Part shown: one piece after another, positions 1 to 8,568 of the stretch | How the letters are laid out: each line of letters begins with the position of its first letter | How positions within the stretch are numbered: position 1 is the stretch's first letter | Assembly: GCA_035461525.1 (NCBI GenBank) | Contig: DATHVD010000104.1 | Span: 1-46,154 of the forward strand | DNA length: 46,154 bases | Direction: 5' to 3' | From: JAIBJN01 sp035461525 | GTDB lineage: Bacteria > Actinomycetota > Thermoleophilia > Gaiellales > Gaiellaceae | Program-made: the position numbers and the translations under genes | The notes under the pieces: model-generated | The model's input: the letters and a program-made list of their open reading frames with translations, nothing else | Told to the model about the DNA's origin: nothing | Database searches by the model: none

Positions 1-152
1 GGATCGGCGCGTCCTGCCCACGGTCCTCTCGAGAGCGCCCGTTCGCCACCTGTTCGCCAGTGAGCACCGAAATCACTGGACTTCCGCGGACTTCCCTGGA
101 CTGAGAGAGCACCCTCCAGACCGCGCCCAAACCCGCATGCCCAAAGGAAAAG
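1..152. other. Non-coding stretch downstream of tRNA-Ser
   Basis: No convincing gene is seen. The octamer GTTCGCCA occurs at 41-48 and 52-59. GGACTTCC occurs at 78-85 and 88-95, followed by GGACT at 98-102, so there is a short 10-bp periodicity. This flank lies on the 3' side of a tRNA gene, a position integrative elements often use, but no integrase or attachment repeat is visible. Confidence 0.4.
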
Positions 153-242
153 CGGCGGGGGTGGGATTCGAACCCACGAGACCAGGGTCACTGGCCTAGC
201 GGTTTTCAAGACCGCCCCTTTCGACCGCTCGGGCACCCCGCC
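153..242 (-). tRNA. tRNA-Ser (anticodon UGA)
   Basis: On the minus strand the acceptor arms GGCGGGG (242-236) and CCCCGCC (160-154) pair fully. The T arm is GTGGG-TTCGAAT-CCCAC. The anticodon loop CTTGAAA carries TGA, which reads UCA and other serine codons. A long variable arm, typical of class II tRNAs, lies between anticodon stem and T arm. The discriminator base is G and CCA is not encoded. The gene lies about 1.8 kb from serS. Confidence 0.96.
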
Positions 243-375
243 CGCGGGTGAGTCTAGTCGCCGGCGGGAGCTTCGCCACGCCCGACTCGGGGCGGCTGCC
301 GCCGCGAGAGGCGAGCCCAGGCTGGCACTGTGTGTGCGTCCCGGATCCGCGCCGGTGTGTCCGGGAGGCCGAAAG

Positions 376-2064
376 ATGCGGACGTCTCGTCTCCTCGTAC
401 TCGCCCTGGCCGGGATCCTCGTCCTGGGTCTCGGCGCCGCCGCCGTGTGGCTGGCGCGTCCCGACGCGGACCGCCTGCCGCCCCGGGTCGCCATCGAGGG
501 GCGCGAGCTCGGAGGGCTCACGCTGGAGGAGGCTCGCGGCGAGGTGCGCGCGGCCGCGCACGCACGGATCGAGCGTCCGATCGACCTCGTCGCCCCGGAC
601 GCGAGCTTCGAGACGTCGGGCGAGGAGCTCGGCGCCGAGCCGGCTGTCGAGCAGGCACTCGAGGACGCCCGCACGGCCCGGGGCGCGCTGAGCCGGCTGG
701 CGGCGCGGCTCGGCCTTGTGGAGACGACACACGTCCCGCTCGAGTACAGCCTCGACGACGAGGCGGTCGGCTCGGTCCTGGACTCCGTGGCGGAGGAGGT
801 GGAGCAGGATCCGGTCTCGGCCGGCGTCGAGCTCGTCGGTGGGCGGCCGGAGGTGCAGGAGCCGGAGGACGGCGTCGTGCTCGACCGGCGCCGGGCATCC
901 GCCCGCCTCGAGCGGCTGCCCACGCGGGTGGAGCTTCCGCTCCGCACGTCCGAGCCCGCCGTCTCCGCGGACGAGGCCGAGCAGGCGCGAGACGTGGCGG
1001 CGAGCCTGCTCGACGACCCGCCCCTCGTCGTGGCTCAGGGCTTGCGGGCCGAGCTACGTCCGCGGGACGTGCGCCGCGCCCTGCGCTTTCGGGCGCGCAA
1101 CGGGGAGATCGAGGTCTCGCTGGCCGCCGGCGAGATCGAGGGCCGCCTGCGGGCCGGCCTCGGGGAGCTCGAGCGCGAGCCGCGCTCCGCCACCTTCCGG
1201 ATCCGCGGCGAGAAGGTGCGGGTCGTAGGCTCCCGCGACGGCCGCGGGCTCGACCTGGAGCGGATCGGTGCCGACCTCGTCCGCCGCCACGACGCCCGGC
1301 GTGTGCGGGCCCGGTTCGCGCGGCTCGAGCCGCAGCTCACGACCGCCGAGGCGAGGGCGTTGCGCATCCGGAGGCTGGTCTCCGAGTTCACCACCGAGTA
1401 CACGTGCTGCCAGCCGCGGGTGACGAACATCCAGCGCGCCGCCCAGATCCTCGACGGCCAGATCGTCGAGGCCGGCGCGCGCTTCTCGCTCAACGAGGCG
1501 CTCGGGGAGCGCACGCCCGAGCGCGGGTTCGTCTCCGCGCCGATGATCCTCGCCGGCCGCCTCGTCGACTCCGTCGGGGGCGGCGTCAGCCAGATCGCGA
1601 CGACCGTCTACAACGCCGCGTTCTTCGCGGGGGTCGACCTCGTGGCCCACAGCCCGCACCAGTTCTACATCTCCCGCTACCCGATGGGCCGCGAGGCGAC
1701 CGTCTCCTGGGGCGGGCCCGAGCTGATCTTCGGGAACGACTGGCCGGCGGCGATCCTGATCAAGGCCGAGGCCGGGTCGACCTCGGTCACCTTCCGCTTC
1801 TACTCGGAGCGGCTCGGCCGGCGGGTCGAGACCGAGACCGGGGCGCCACGGGACTTCCGCCCTCCTCGGACGCGCGAGGTCCGCGACAGCTCGCTGGCCC
1901 CGGACGAGCGGGAGGTCGTGCAGCAGGCGGGCGGGAGCGGGTTCACGGTCACGTACACGCGCCGGGTCTACCGCCGCGACGAGCTGATCAAGGACGAGCG
2001 TTGGACGGTCACGTACGAGCCGCAGAACCGCATCGTGCTCGTCGGGCCCAGCCGGACCGGCTGA
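376..2064 (+). CDS. VanW-family exported protein with peptidoglycan-binding-like repeats
   Basis: A 562-residue protein with an N-terminal signal anchor (residues 4-26, hydrophobic, ending AVWLARP). A long region of repeats follows that resembles the YoaR-type PG_binding_4 fold (about 50-300). The VanW domain runs from about 343 (CCQPRVTNI) through FSLNEALG, GGGVSQIATTVYNAAF and SPHQFYISRYPMG to about 470. The C-terminal 60 residues look like a G5-type beta domain. The ATG at 376 is chosen because GGGAGG lies 8-9 nt upstream and the signal peptide starts there; an in-frame start at 334 would add an unlikely N-terminus. VanW proteins are envelope proteins of unclear biochemical role. Convergent with serS, with an 8-bp gap. 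Confidence 0.88.
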   Translation: MRTSRLLVLALAGILVLGLGAAAVWLARPDADRLPPRVAIEGRELGGLTLEEARGEVRAAAHARIERPIDLVAPDASFETSGEELGAEPAVEQALEDARTARGALSRLAARLGLVETTHVPLEYSLDDEAVGSVLDSVAEEVEQDPVSAGVELVGGRPEVQEPEDGVVLDRRRASARLERLPTRVELPLRTSEPAVSADEAEQARDVAASLLDDPPLVVAQGLRAELRPRDVRRALRFRARNGEIEVSLAAGEIEGRLRAGLGELEREPRSATFRIRGEKVRVVGSRDGRGLDLERIGADLVRRHDARRVRARFARLEPQLTTAEARALRIRRLVSEFTTEYTCCQPRVTNIQRAAQILDGQIVEAGARFSLNEALGERTPERGFVSAPMILAGRLVDSVGGGVSQIATTVYNAAFFAGVDLVAHSPHQFYISRYPMGREATVSWGGPELIFGNDWPAAILIKAEAGSTSVTFRFYSERLGRRVETETGAPRDFRPPRTREVRDSSLAPDEREVVQQAGGSGFTVTYTRRVYRRDELIKDERWTVTYEPQNRIVLVGPSRTG

Positions 2065-2072
2065 CGGCGCCC

Positions 2073-3296
2073 TCAGTCGCCGGGCTCGACGCGCGTCGGG
2101 GCGCCGAAGGAGGCGAGGACGTCCGGGACGGCCACCGCGCTCCCCTCGTCCTGGAAGTTCTCCAGCACCGCGATGAGGACGCGCGCCGTCACGGCGGTGC
2201 CGTTGAGCGTGTGGACGTGGCGCAGGCCTGCCTCGTCGCGGAAGCGGATGTCGAGGCGGCGCGACTGGTAGTCGGTCGTGTTCGACGTGGACGTGATCTC
2301 GCGGTAGCGCCCCTGGCCCGGGAACCACGCCTCGATGTCGTACTTCTTCGACGCTGAGGCGCCGAGGTCCCCGGCCGCGATGTTGACGACGCGGTAGGGA
2401 ACGCCGAGCTCGGCGACGAGCTCCTCCTCGACCGCGAGCAGCGCGTCGTGCTCCTCGCCCGAGCGCTCCGGGGTCGTGAAGACGAACATCTCCACCTTGT
2501 CGAACTGGTGGACGCGGAACATCCCGCGGGTGTCCTTGCCGGCCGCGCCGGCCTCGCGCCGGAAGCACGTCGAGTAGCCCGCGTAGCGGCGCGGGAGCGC
2601 GTCCGCGTCGAACGTCTCGCCGCCGTGCATGGCGGCCAGGGCCACCTCGGACGTGCCCGTGAGGTAGAGCTCGTCGCGCTCGATGCGGTAGATGTTGACC
2701 TCGTCGGTCGGCAGGAAGCCCGTGCCGAACATCGCCTCCTCGCGGACGAGAACGGGTGGCAGCACGGGCGTGAACCCGCGCCGCACGAGCCGGTCGAGCG
2801 CGAAGCGGTAGAGCGCGAGCTCGAGGAGGGCGGCGGCGCCGACGCGGTAGACGAAGCGCGAGCCCGAGACCCTAGCGCCGCGCTCGACGTCGATCCGCGC
2901 GAGCTCCAGGTGGTCCTTCGGCTCGAAGGGGAAGTCGGGGGGCTCGCCGACGCGGCGGAGCTCCTCGGCGTCCTCGTCGGCGAACCCGTCCGGCGCGCTC
3001 GGGTCGGGCGGCGCCGGCACGCGGTCGAGCAGCTCGGCGCGGCGCCGCTCCGCGGCGGCCAGGCCGTCCTCCACCTGTTTGAGCTCGGCCTTCACCGCCT
3101 TGAGCTCCTCGAGCTGCTCGGGCGTCGGCTTCCCCTTGAGCCTGGTGCGCGCCCGCAGCTCGTCCGCGCGCGGCACGAGCGCGAGCCAGGCGCGGTCTGC
3201 CTCCATGAGCGCGTCGAAGTCCTGCTCGGCGCCCTTGCGGGCGAGCGCGGCGCGATACGCGTCCGTATCGGTTCTCGCAGCCCGGATGTCGATCAT
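2073..3296 (-). CDS. serS: Seryl-tRNA synthetase
   Basis: A 407-residue class II synthetase that charges tRNA-Ser with serine via seryl-adenylate. The N-terminal antiparallel coiled coil (about 30-100, rich in Glu/Lys/Leu) is the arm that holds the long variable arm of tRNA-Ser. The catalytic core shows TGTSEVALAA, motif 2 with CFRREAGAAGKDTRG followed by HQFDKVEMF, EITSTSNTTDYQSRR and the motif 3 region near LNGTAVTARVLIAVLE. The ATG overlaps the TGA of the upstream HAD gene by 4 nt (ATGA), implying translational coupling. It is the last gene of a leftward operon that starts near 6002. Length is normal for bacterial SerRS. Confidence 0.97.
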   Translation of the reverse strand: MIDIRAARTDTDAYRAALARKGAEQDFDALMEADRAWLALVPRADELRARTRLKGKPTPEQLEELKAVKAELKQVEDGLAAAERRRAELLDRVPAPPDPSAPDGFADEDAEELRRVGEPPDFPFEPKDHLELARIDVERGARVSGSRFVYRVGAAALLELALYRFALDRLVRRGFTPVLPPVLVREEAMFGTGFLPTDEVNIYRIERDELYLTGTSEVALAAMHGGETFDADALPRRYAGYSTCFRREAGAAGKDTRGMFRVHQFDKVEMFVFTTPERSGEEHDALLAVEEELVAELGVPYRVVNIAAGDLGASASKKYDIEAWFPGQGRYREITSTSNTTDYQSRRLDIRFRDEAGLRHVHTLNGTAVTARVLIAVLENFQDEGSAVAVPDVLASFGAPTRVEPGD

Positions 3297-4129
3297 GGGC
3301 GAGAGTCTAGGGCGGCCTCCATCACCTGCGCGACGCCTTCCACCTCGGCGGAGGGGCACACCCAGTCGGCGACGGCGAGCACGCGCTCGTGCGCGTTGGC
3401 GACGGCCACGCCGAAGGCCGCCCACTCGAGCAGCTCGACGTCGTTCTCGCCGTCGCCGAACGCGACCGTCTCCTTCGGGGAGAAGCCGAGGTGCTCGGCG
3501 ACGAAGGCGAGGCCGGAGGCCTTCGTCACCTCGGGCGCCGCGAGCTCGAGGAAGAACGGGAGCGACTTGGAGATGTAGAGCCGGCCGCCGAAGCGGTTCT
3601 TCAGGCGCGCCTCGAGGCCGTCGAGCACCGTCGGCTCGTCGATCGTGACGAGCTTCGTCGGCGGGTCGCGAAGCCACGAGAACAGGTCGCCGACGGGATG
3701 GATGGGGAGCCCCTGGAACGTCGCGTAGCGCTCGGCCTCGGGCGTCACCCGGTCGACGTAGAGCTCGTCGTCCACGTAGCAGTTGATGTGGAACCCCTCC
3801 TCCCGGAGCGCCGCGATCGCCTCGCGGGCGAGCTCGAGCGGGATCGGCTCGTGGCGCAGGAACTCGCCCGTCGCCGGATCGGCGACGACCGCGCCCTGGT
3901 AGCAGACGGCCGGGTCGTCGATCCCTGCTTCTTCGAGGTAAGGCCGCACCGAGCGGTACATGCGGCCGGTGACGACGAGCACCCGGATCCCGGCCTCGCG
4001 GGCGCGCCCGATCGCGGCGAGCGTGCGCGGGCGCAGGGCGCCGTCCTCCCAGACGAGCGTCCGGTCGAGGTCGCAGGCGAAGACCGAGGCCCGGCGCGGA
4101 AAGGCGTCGGGGAGGGAGAGGCCGCTCAG
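3293..4129 (-). CDS. HAD-superfamily (Cof-type) phosphatase, probable CTG start
   Basis: A cytoplasmic HAD hydrolase of the Cof/YidA type, usually acting on sugar phosphates or related metabolites. Motif I (ACDLDRTL) lies at nt 4051-4074. Motif II is VVTGR. The cap region follows (ISKSLPFFLE), and motif III/IV is FGDGENDVELL. No ATG, GTG or TTG exists in frame upstream of 3982, and a start at 3982 would delete the essential DxD motif. A CTG at 4129-4127 overlaps the TGA of the cytochrome c gene as CTGA, matching the 4-nt coupling used throughout this region, and gives a 278-residue protein of normal Cof length. The 3' end overlaps the serS ATG. The family call is secure. The start codon is inferred. 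Confidence 0.85.
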   Translation of the reverse strand: MSGLSLPDAFPRRASVFACDLDRTLVWEDGALRPRTLAAIGRAREAGIRVLVVTGRMYRSVRPYLEEAGIDDPAVCYQGAVVADPATGEFLRHEPIPLELAREAIAALREEGFHINCYVDDELYVDRVTPEAERYATFQGLPIHPVGDLFSWLRDPPTKLVTIDEPTVLDGLEARLKNRFGGRLYISKSLPFFLELAAPEVTKASGLAFVAEHLGFSPKETVAFGDGENDVELLEWAAFGVAVANAHERVLAVADWVCPSAEVEGVAQVMEAALDSRP

Positions 4130-4515
4130 CCGCGCGCTTCGACGACGTAGGTGGCCACGTTGGCGATCTCCTCCTCGGAGAGCTGGCCCTCGTAGGCCGG
4201 CATGCCGCCGCCGCCCGCCCGGATCTGCTGGGCCGCCGCCGCGACGTCGACGCTCGAGTCGTCGAGGCTCGGGCCGACGGCCCCGGACGTCCCGGCGTCC
4301 GCGAGCGCGTGGCAGCTCCCGCAGCCCTGGGCGAGGTAGATCTCCCGGCCCGCCGCGGCGTCGCCCTCGACGTCGGGCTCCTCGTCCGAGCCGCCGCCGG
4401 TCGGCGTCTGGCCCTCGATCGTCTCGGGCAGCGGCGCCGTCTCCTCACCGCCGCCGCAACCCGCTAGGACGAGGAGCGCGAGGGCGGCGAGGGCGAGGAC
4501 GAGAACGCGGGCCAT
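4126..4515 (-). CDS. Lipoprotein c-type cytochrome
   Basis: A 129-residue exported lipoprotein with a lipobox LAGC at about residues 17-20, then a Gly/Glu/Thr-rich linker. A single class I cytochrome c domain starts near GREIYLAQGCGSCHAL: the heme-binding CxxCH is CGSCH, and the axial methionine is probably in GGGMPAYEG. It should sit on the outer face of the membrane as a small electron carrier. Its first 52 nt overlap the 3' end of the upstream membrane-protein gene. A TATGCT box lies at 4530-4525, 9 nt before the ATG, so it may also have its own promoter. The next gene is coupled through CTGA. Confidence 0.9.
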   Translation of the reverse strand: MARVLVLALAALALLVLAGCGGGEETAPLPETIEGQTPTGGGSDEEPDVEGDAAAGREIYLAQGCGSCHALADAGTSGAVGPSLDDSSVDVAAAAQQIRAGGGGMPAYEGQLSEEEIANVATYVVEARG

Positions 4516-6002
4516 CGGGCGCCAAGCATACCCACCGACGCGGCCGCGAAGCCCACGCTACCGACGAGGAGGACGTCCACCGGCGAGTCGTTGGCGACGA
4601 GGGAGGCTGCGATCGCCGCGGCGAGGGCGATGGGCACGGCCCGCGCGCCGCCGGGGGGAAGCTTCCCCAGGGCGAGGCCGACGAGGCACGCGAAGGCCGC
4701 GAGCAGGCCCGCGACGACGAGCGCGATTCCAGGCCCGTCCGTAGCCCGGCGCCAGGAGAGCTCGACGCGCTCGGCCAGGTCCCCGGCGAGCTCTCGGGGG
4801 CCGCCCTCGAGCGCCCTCGTCACGTGGCTGGACGCGCCGGTGGCGGTGTCGAGCGCGACGAGCCCGAGCGCCAGGACGAGGCCCGCGGCGACCGCGGCGG
4901 CGAGGGCGCGGCGGCTTCCGCCCGCGAGGAGCACGGCGAGGACGGCGAAGCCCACCGCGAGGACGATCGCGCCGCCGCCGTCCGCGCCGAAGCGGTTGCC
5001 GGCGACGACGGCGAACGCGACGAGAGCCACGGCCCCGAACGCGGGCCACCCGAGGTGCCGGCGCAGGAGCGCCGCTGCTCCGAGGGCCGGCACGAGGAGA
5101 AACGTCCCGAGCAGGTTCGACAGTCCGAAGTAGCGTGCGTTCTGCGTCGGCCCGAAGGGCGACAGCGCGACCGCCGGGCCGTCGAGGGCGAGCGCGACGA
5201 GATGGAGCAGGAGGACGCCCGCGAGCGCCACGCCGAGAGCGAGGGGGCCGCGGAGCAGGCGTGCGAGGAGCGGGCCGCCGAGCGCGACCGCGAGTCCGAG
5301 GACGACAAGGACCGCCCAGCGCTCCGAGGCGCCCGCGAGCCCGAGCGCGACGTTGGCGGTGAGCGCGGCCGCGAGCCCGGGTACGGCAGCCGCGGGCGCG
5401 ACGACGGCGAGGAGGAGGACGAGCGCGCAGACGAGGAGCGTGGCCGCAAGCCGCGTCTCGTTGTTCGCCCGGATGCGGGCGTCGAGCGCGAGCAGCTCGC
5501 CCGCGGGATCGGCCGCCGGCTCGGAGCCGAGCGCGTCCTCCCGGCCGAGGGCCGTCGGGGCCACGTCGGCGATCGAGACGATCCCGGGGATCCGCGTCGA
5601 CTGCGACGTGAGGACGCCCTCGTACCCGGGCGCCGCCACGAGGATCGGGTAGCGGCGGTCGTTCGGCTGCCGCCCGCCCTCCGGCAGGCCGACGTAGATC
5701 GCCGGCCCCGGGACGCTCCCGAGCGCTCCCGTCGTCGGCGAGACGCGCAGGAGCAGACCGTCGGCCGGATCGCCGCGAAGCGAGTTCCGCGCCTCGCCGC
5801 GGACGAGCGAGTTCAGAGCCAGCGCCCTGCTCGTCTCCGGCCCGGCGCCCGGGTTGAGGAGCCCGACGGCGCCGAGCTCCTGCGCGCGCTCGAGGTCGTC
5901 GAGGCCGAAGCCCGGCACCACGACGACCTCGAACGTCGTAGCCTGCGCCGGGCCGGCCATGAGCGCGAGAAACGCCAGAGCGAGCGCCGCCGTCCGGGCC
6001 AT
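4464..6002 (-). CDS. Polytopic membrane protein with exported N-terminal domain
   Basis: A 512-residue protein I do not recognise at family level. A signal peptide (MARTAALALAFLALMAGPAQA) is followed by an exported segment of about 160 residues. IVSIADVAPTALG in that segment recalls alkaline-phosphatase-fold phosphodiesterases, but the metal-binding residues are not evident. About ten transmembrane helices rich in Ala/Leu/Val follow (about 185-505). The ATG at 6002 is preferred to a GTG at 6011 because TAGAGT at 6015-6010 sits 7 nt upstream as a -10 box and no Shine-Dalgarno sequence is present. It heads the leftward operon to cytochrome c, HAD phosphatase and serS. Confidence 0.75.
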   Translation of the reverse strand: MARTAALALAFLALMAGPAQATTFEVVVVPGFGLDDLERAQELGAVGLLNPGAGPETSRALALNSLVRGEARNSLRGDPADGLLLRVSPTTGALGSVPGPAIYVGLPEGGRQPNDRRYPILVAAPGYEGVLTSQSTRIPGIVSIADVAPTALGREDALGSEPAADPAGELLALDARIRANNETRLAATLLVCALVLLLAVVAPAAAVPGLAAALTANVALGLAGASERWAVLVVLGLAVALGGPLLARLLRGPLALGVALAGVLLLHLVALALDGPAVALSPFGPTQNARYFGLSNLLGTFLLVPALGAAALLRRHLGWPAFGAVALVAFAVVAGNRFGADGGGAIVLAVGFAVLAVLLAGGSRRALAAAVAAGLVLALGLVALDTATGASSHVTRALEGGPRELAGDLAERVELSWRRATDGPGIALVVAGLLAAFACLVGLALGKLPPGGARAVPIALAAAIAASLVANDSPVDVLLVGSVGFAAASVGMLGARWPAFSSSPSPPSRSSS

Positions 6003-7608
6003 GCCGGGCACTCTAGGCGCGCAGGCGGGCCGGGAGGCGGCGCTGGCCGCCTTCGTCGCGCTCGGCGTCGGCCTCGCCCTCCTCGCCCTCGGCCCGCCGC
6101 CCGGCGACCTGCCGGCGCACCTCTACCGCACTGAGCTCGTGCGCGACGGCCTGCTCGTCTGGGACACGTTCTGGTATGCAGGCCACTACCCCTTCGCGGC
6201 CTACAGCCTCCTCTACTACTTCCCGGCCGCGCTCGTCGGCAACGACGTCCTCGCCCTCGCCTCGGTCGTCGCCGCGGCCGTGCTCTTCGCGCTCCTGGCC
6301 GAGCGGGAGTGGGGGGACGCCGCGCGCTGGCCGGCGCGCGCCTTCGCCGTCGTCGCCTGCGGGCCGCTCTACACGGGCACGTATCCCTACGCCGCCGGCC
6401 TCGCCGTGTCGCTCGCCGCGCTCGTCGCGCTCCAGCGCCGCCGTCCGTGGCTCTCCGGCGCGCTCGCGCTCGTCGCCAGCGGGCTCGCACCGCTCGCGTT
6501 CCTCTACCTCTGCCTCGCCGGGGTCGCCGCCTTCCTCGCCCGGGGGCCAAGGCTCGACCGGCCGGCGCTCGTCTTCGGCGGCGCGCTCCTCGTCGGCGGC
6601 CTCGTGCAGGGCGCGCTCCTCGTCCTCTACCCGCACGAGGCCGAGTACCCGTTCTTCCGCGTCTCCGAGGTCGCCGGCCTGGTCGCGTTCGCGCTCGCGT
6701 GCGCGGCGCTCGCGGCCAGGGCCCGGGGAGGGCGCGTCGTCGCCTGGGTCTTCGCGCTCTGGGCGCTCGGGGCGGCGGTTACGTTCCTCGTCGCCTCTCC
6801 CGTCGGCGAGAACGTGACTCGCCTGCGCGGCATCGCGCTCCCGCTCGCGCTCCTCGCCGCGGCGCTCGCCTCGTACCGGCCGCGCTGGCTCTCGGCGCTC
6901 GTCCTCGCCGCGGCGGTGACGTACACGCTCGTCCCCTACGTCGGCTCGGCGCTCCACCGGACGGACACGCGCTCGGCCGAGGCGTCCTTCTGGGCGCCCG
7001 CGCTCGGCGTCCTCGCCGGCCGCTGGAGCCCGGACTATCGGGTCGAGGTCGTCCCCACCGGCGACCACTGGGAGTCGTACTGGGTTCCCCGGGCCGGCTT
7101 TCCGATCGCACGCGGCTGGTTCCGCCAGCTCGACATCGCCCAGAACCCCCTCTTCTACGAGGAGCCGCTCGAGCCCGAGGCCTTCCGGGCGTGGCTGCGA
7201 AGCCTCGGCGTCCGTTACGTGCTCCTGCCCGAGACGCAGCTCGGGCGCGTGGGGGAGGAGCGCGAGGCCGAGCTCCTCCGCTCCGGGCGCTCCGGGCTGC
7301 TCGAGATCGCCCGCGCCGGGAGCGTCGTCGTCTACGAGCTTCCGGACCCCTCGCCGCTCCTCGTCGGGCCCGCGGCCGCGCGCGTGACCGCGCTCGAGCC
7401 CGACCTGGTGGCCGCCTTCGTTGCGGAGCCCGGCATCTACAGGCTGGCCATCCGCTGGACGCCGACGTGGCGCGTCGAGCACGGGAGCGTCTGCGTCGGG
7501 GAAGCGCCGGACGGGATGACGGAGGTCGTCGCCCGGGAGGAGGGCGCATTCCTCCTCGGCGTGTCGGCCTTCCCGAAGGCGCCCGGTTGCCCCGAGGGCG
7601 CCGGGTAG
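6001..7608 (+). CDS. Polytopic membrane protein, PTPS-related/glycosyltransferase-like
   Basis: A 535-residue integral membrane protein with about ten predicted helices over residues 12-320. An early loop has DLPAHLYRTELVRDG and DTFWYAGHYPF, followed by SLLYYFPAALVG. This layout resembles the 6-pyruvoyl-tetrahydropterin-synthase-related membrane family (PF10131) and GT-C-like proteins, with an acidic first loop and a soluble C-terminal domain (about 340-535). Function is unproven. The ATG at 6001 overlaps the ATG of the divergent gene. A CTG at 6043 preceded by GGGAGG is an alternative start. The TAG stop lies inside a TAGAAT hexamer (7606-7611). Confidence 0.7.
   Translation: MPGTLGAQAGREAALAAFVALGVGLALLALGPPPGDLPAHLYRTELVRDGLLVWDTFWYAGHYPFAAYSLLYYFPAALVGNDVLALASVVAAAVLFALLAEREWGDAARWPARAFAVVACGPLYTGTYPYAAGLAVSLAALVALQRRRPWLSGALALVASGLAPLAFLYLCLAGVAAFLARGPRLDRPALVFGGALLVGGLVQGALLVLYPHEAEYPFFRVSEVAGLVAFALACAALAARARGGRVVAWVFALWALGAAVTFLVASPVGENVTRLRGIALPLALLAAALASYRPRWLSALVLAAAVTYTLVPYVGSALHRTDTRSAEASFWAPALGVLAGRWSPDYRVEVVPTGDHWESYWVPRAGFPIARGWFRQLDIAQNPLFYEEPLEPEAFRAWLRSLGVRYVLLPETQLGRVGEEREAELLRSGRSGLLEIARAGSVVVYELPDPSPLLVGPAAARVTALEPDLVAAFVAEPGIYRLAIRWTPTWRVEHGSVCVGEAPDGMTEVVAREEGAFLLGVSAFPKAPGCPEGAG
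6010..6015 (-). promoter_or_regulatory. -10 box TAGAGT, leaderless start
   Basis: TAGAGT on the minus strand lies 7 nt before the ATG at 6002. No Shine-Dalgarno sequence is present, so transcription should begin at or next to the start codon. The box lies inside the first codons of the divergent gene. Confidence 0.5.
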
Positions 7609-7653
7609 AATTCGGTTCGTCCCCCAGGGTTCCTCGGAGGAGTTGATCGCTCG

Positions 7654-8565
7654 ATGAAGCGGAAGGCCTACGGGCGCGACGCGGGTCTCTCGACCCGGAT
7701 GTTCGCGACCATGTTCCTGCTCGGCGCGCTCTACGTCGCGTTCTTCGTCGTCCTGCTCATGGTCTTCGACTTCGGGATCGTGCCGGCGGTCGTGATCGTC
7801 GGCGCGCTCTCGTTCTTCCAGTGGTACACCTCGGACAAGATCGCGCTGGCCGCGTCCCGGGCCAAGGTCGTGACCCCGGAGGAGGCGCCGGAGCTGCACG
7901 CGATGGTCGACCGGCTCTGCGCCATGGCCGACCTGCCCAAGCCCCGCGTGGCGATCATCCCGACGGACATGCCGAACGCCTTTGCGACGGGGCGGAGCCC
8001 CAAGCACTCGGCCGTCGCCGTCACCCAGGGGCTCTGGAACCGGCTCGAGCCGCGCGAGGTGGAGGGAGTCCTCGCCCACGAGCTCGCGCACATCTCCAAC
8101 CGCGACGTCGCGGTGATGACGGTCGCGAGCTTCTTCGCCATGCTCGCTGCGCTCCTCATGCGCATGGGCATGTTCAGCGGCATGTTCGGCGGCGGCCGCA
8201 GCCGCGACGGCGGCGCCCCGGTCTGGCTGATCATCTTCGCCGTCTCGCTCGCCACGTACCTGATCTCGACGCTGCTCATCCTCATGATCTCGCGCTACCG
8301 GGAGTTCGCCGCCGACCGCGGTGCGGCGCTCCTCACGGGCGCGCCCGAGCAGCTCATGAGCGCGCTCCAGAAGATCGCGAGCGACATCGTCCGCATCCCG
8401 CAGCGCGACCTGCGCGAGGTCGAGGGCATGAACGCGTTCTTCATCATCCCGACCTCCGTGAAGAGCCGCGCGAGCGAGCTCTTCCTCACGCATCCGCCGC
8501 TCGAGAAGCGCCTCGCCCGGCTCGCCCAGATTGCGGAGGAGATGGGCCGCCCCGTCTCGCTCTAG
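7654..8565 (+). CDS. htpX: HtpX-like membrane zinc metalloprotease (M48)
   Basis: A 303-residue M48B protease that degrades damaged membrane proteins at the cytoplasmic membrane. The zinc motif HELAH is at about 142-146 and the third ligand is the Glu of YREFAADRG near 217. Hydrophobic segments lie at 17-58, 153-172 and 188-212. AGGAG lies about 11 nt before the ATG. It is followed after 3 nt by pspAB, and pspA/pspAA lie 1.4 kb beyond, so it belongs to an envelope-stress neighbourhood. Length and motif spacing are typical of HtpX. Confidence 0.95.
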   Translation: MKRKAYGRDAGLSTRMFATMFLLGALYVAFFVVLLMVFDFGIVPAVVIVGALSFFQWYTSDKIALAASRAKVVTPEEAPELHAMVDRLCAMADLPKPRVAIIPTDMPNAFATGRSPKHSAVAVTQGLWNRLEPREVEGVLAHELAHISNRDVAVMTVASFFAMLAALLMRMGMFSGMFGGGRSRDGGAPVWLIIFAVSLATYLISTLLILMISRYREFAADRGAALLTGAPEQLMSALQKIASDIVRIPQRDLREVEGMNAFFIIPTSVKSRASELFLTHPPLEKRLARLAQIAEEMGRPVSL

Positions 8566-8568
8566 CCT

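Noticed and set aside
41..102. Attachment site or tandem repeat array beside tRNA-Ser
   Set aside because: Only two or three imperfect 8-10-bp units are present, with no duplicated tRNA end and no integrase.
2073..3400. T-box leader for serS
   Set aside because: serS starts inside the upstream gene with a 4-nt overlap, so there is no room for a leader RNA.
3960..6134. A 724-codon plus-strand frame rich in Arg/Glu/Gly
   Set aside because: Shadow of the cytochrome c and membrane-protein genes; no domain, no ribosome site.
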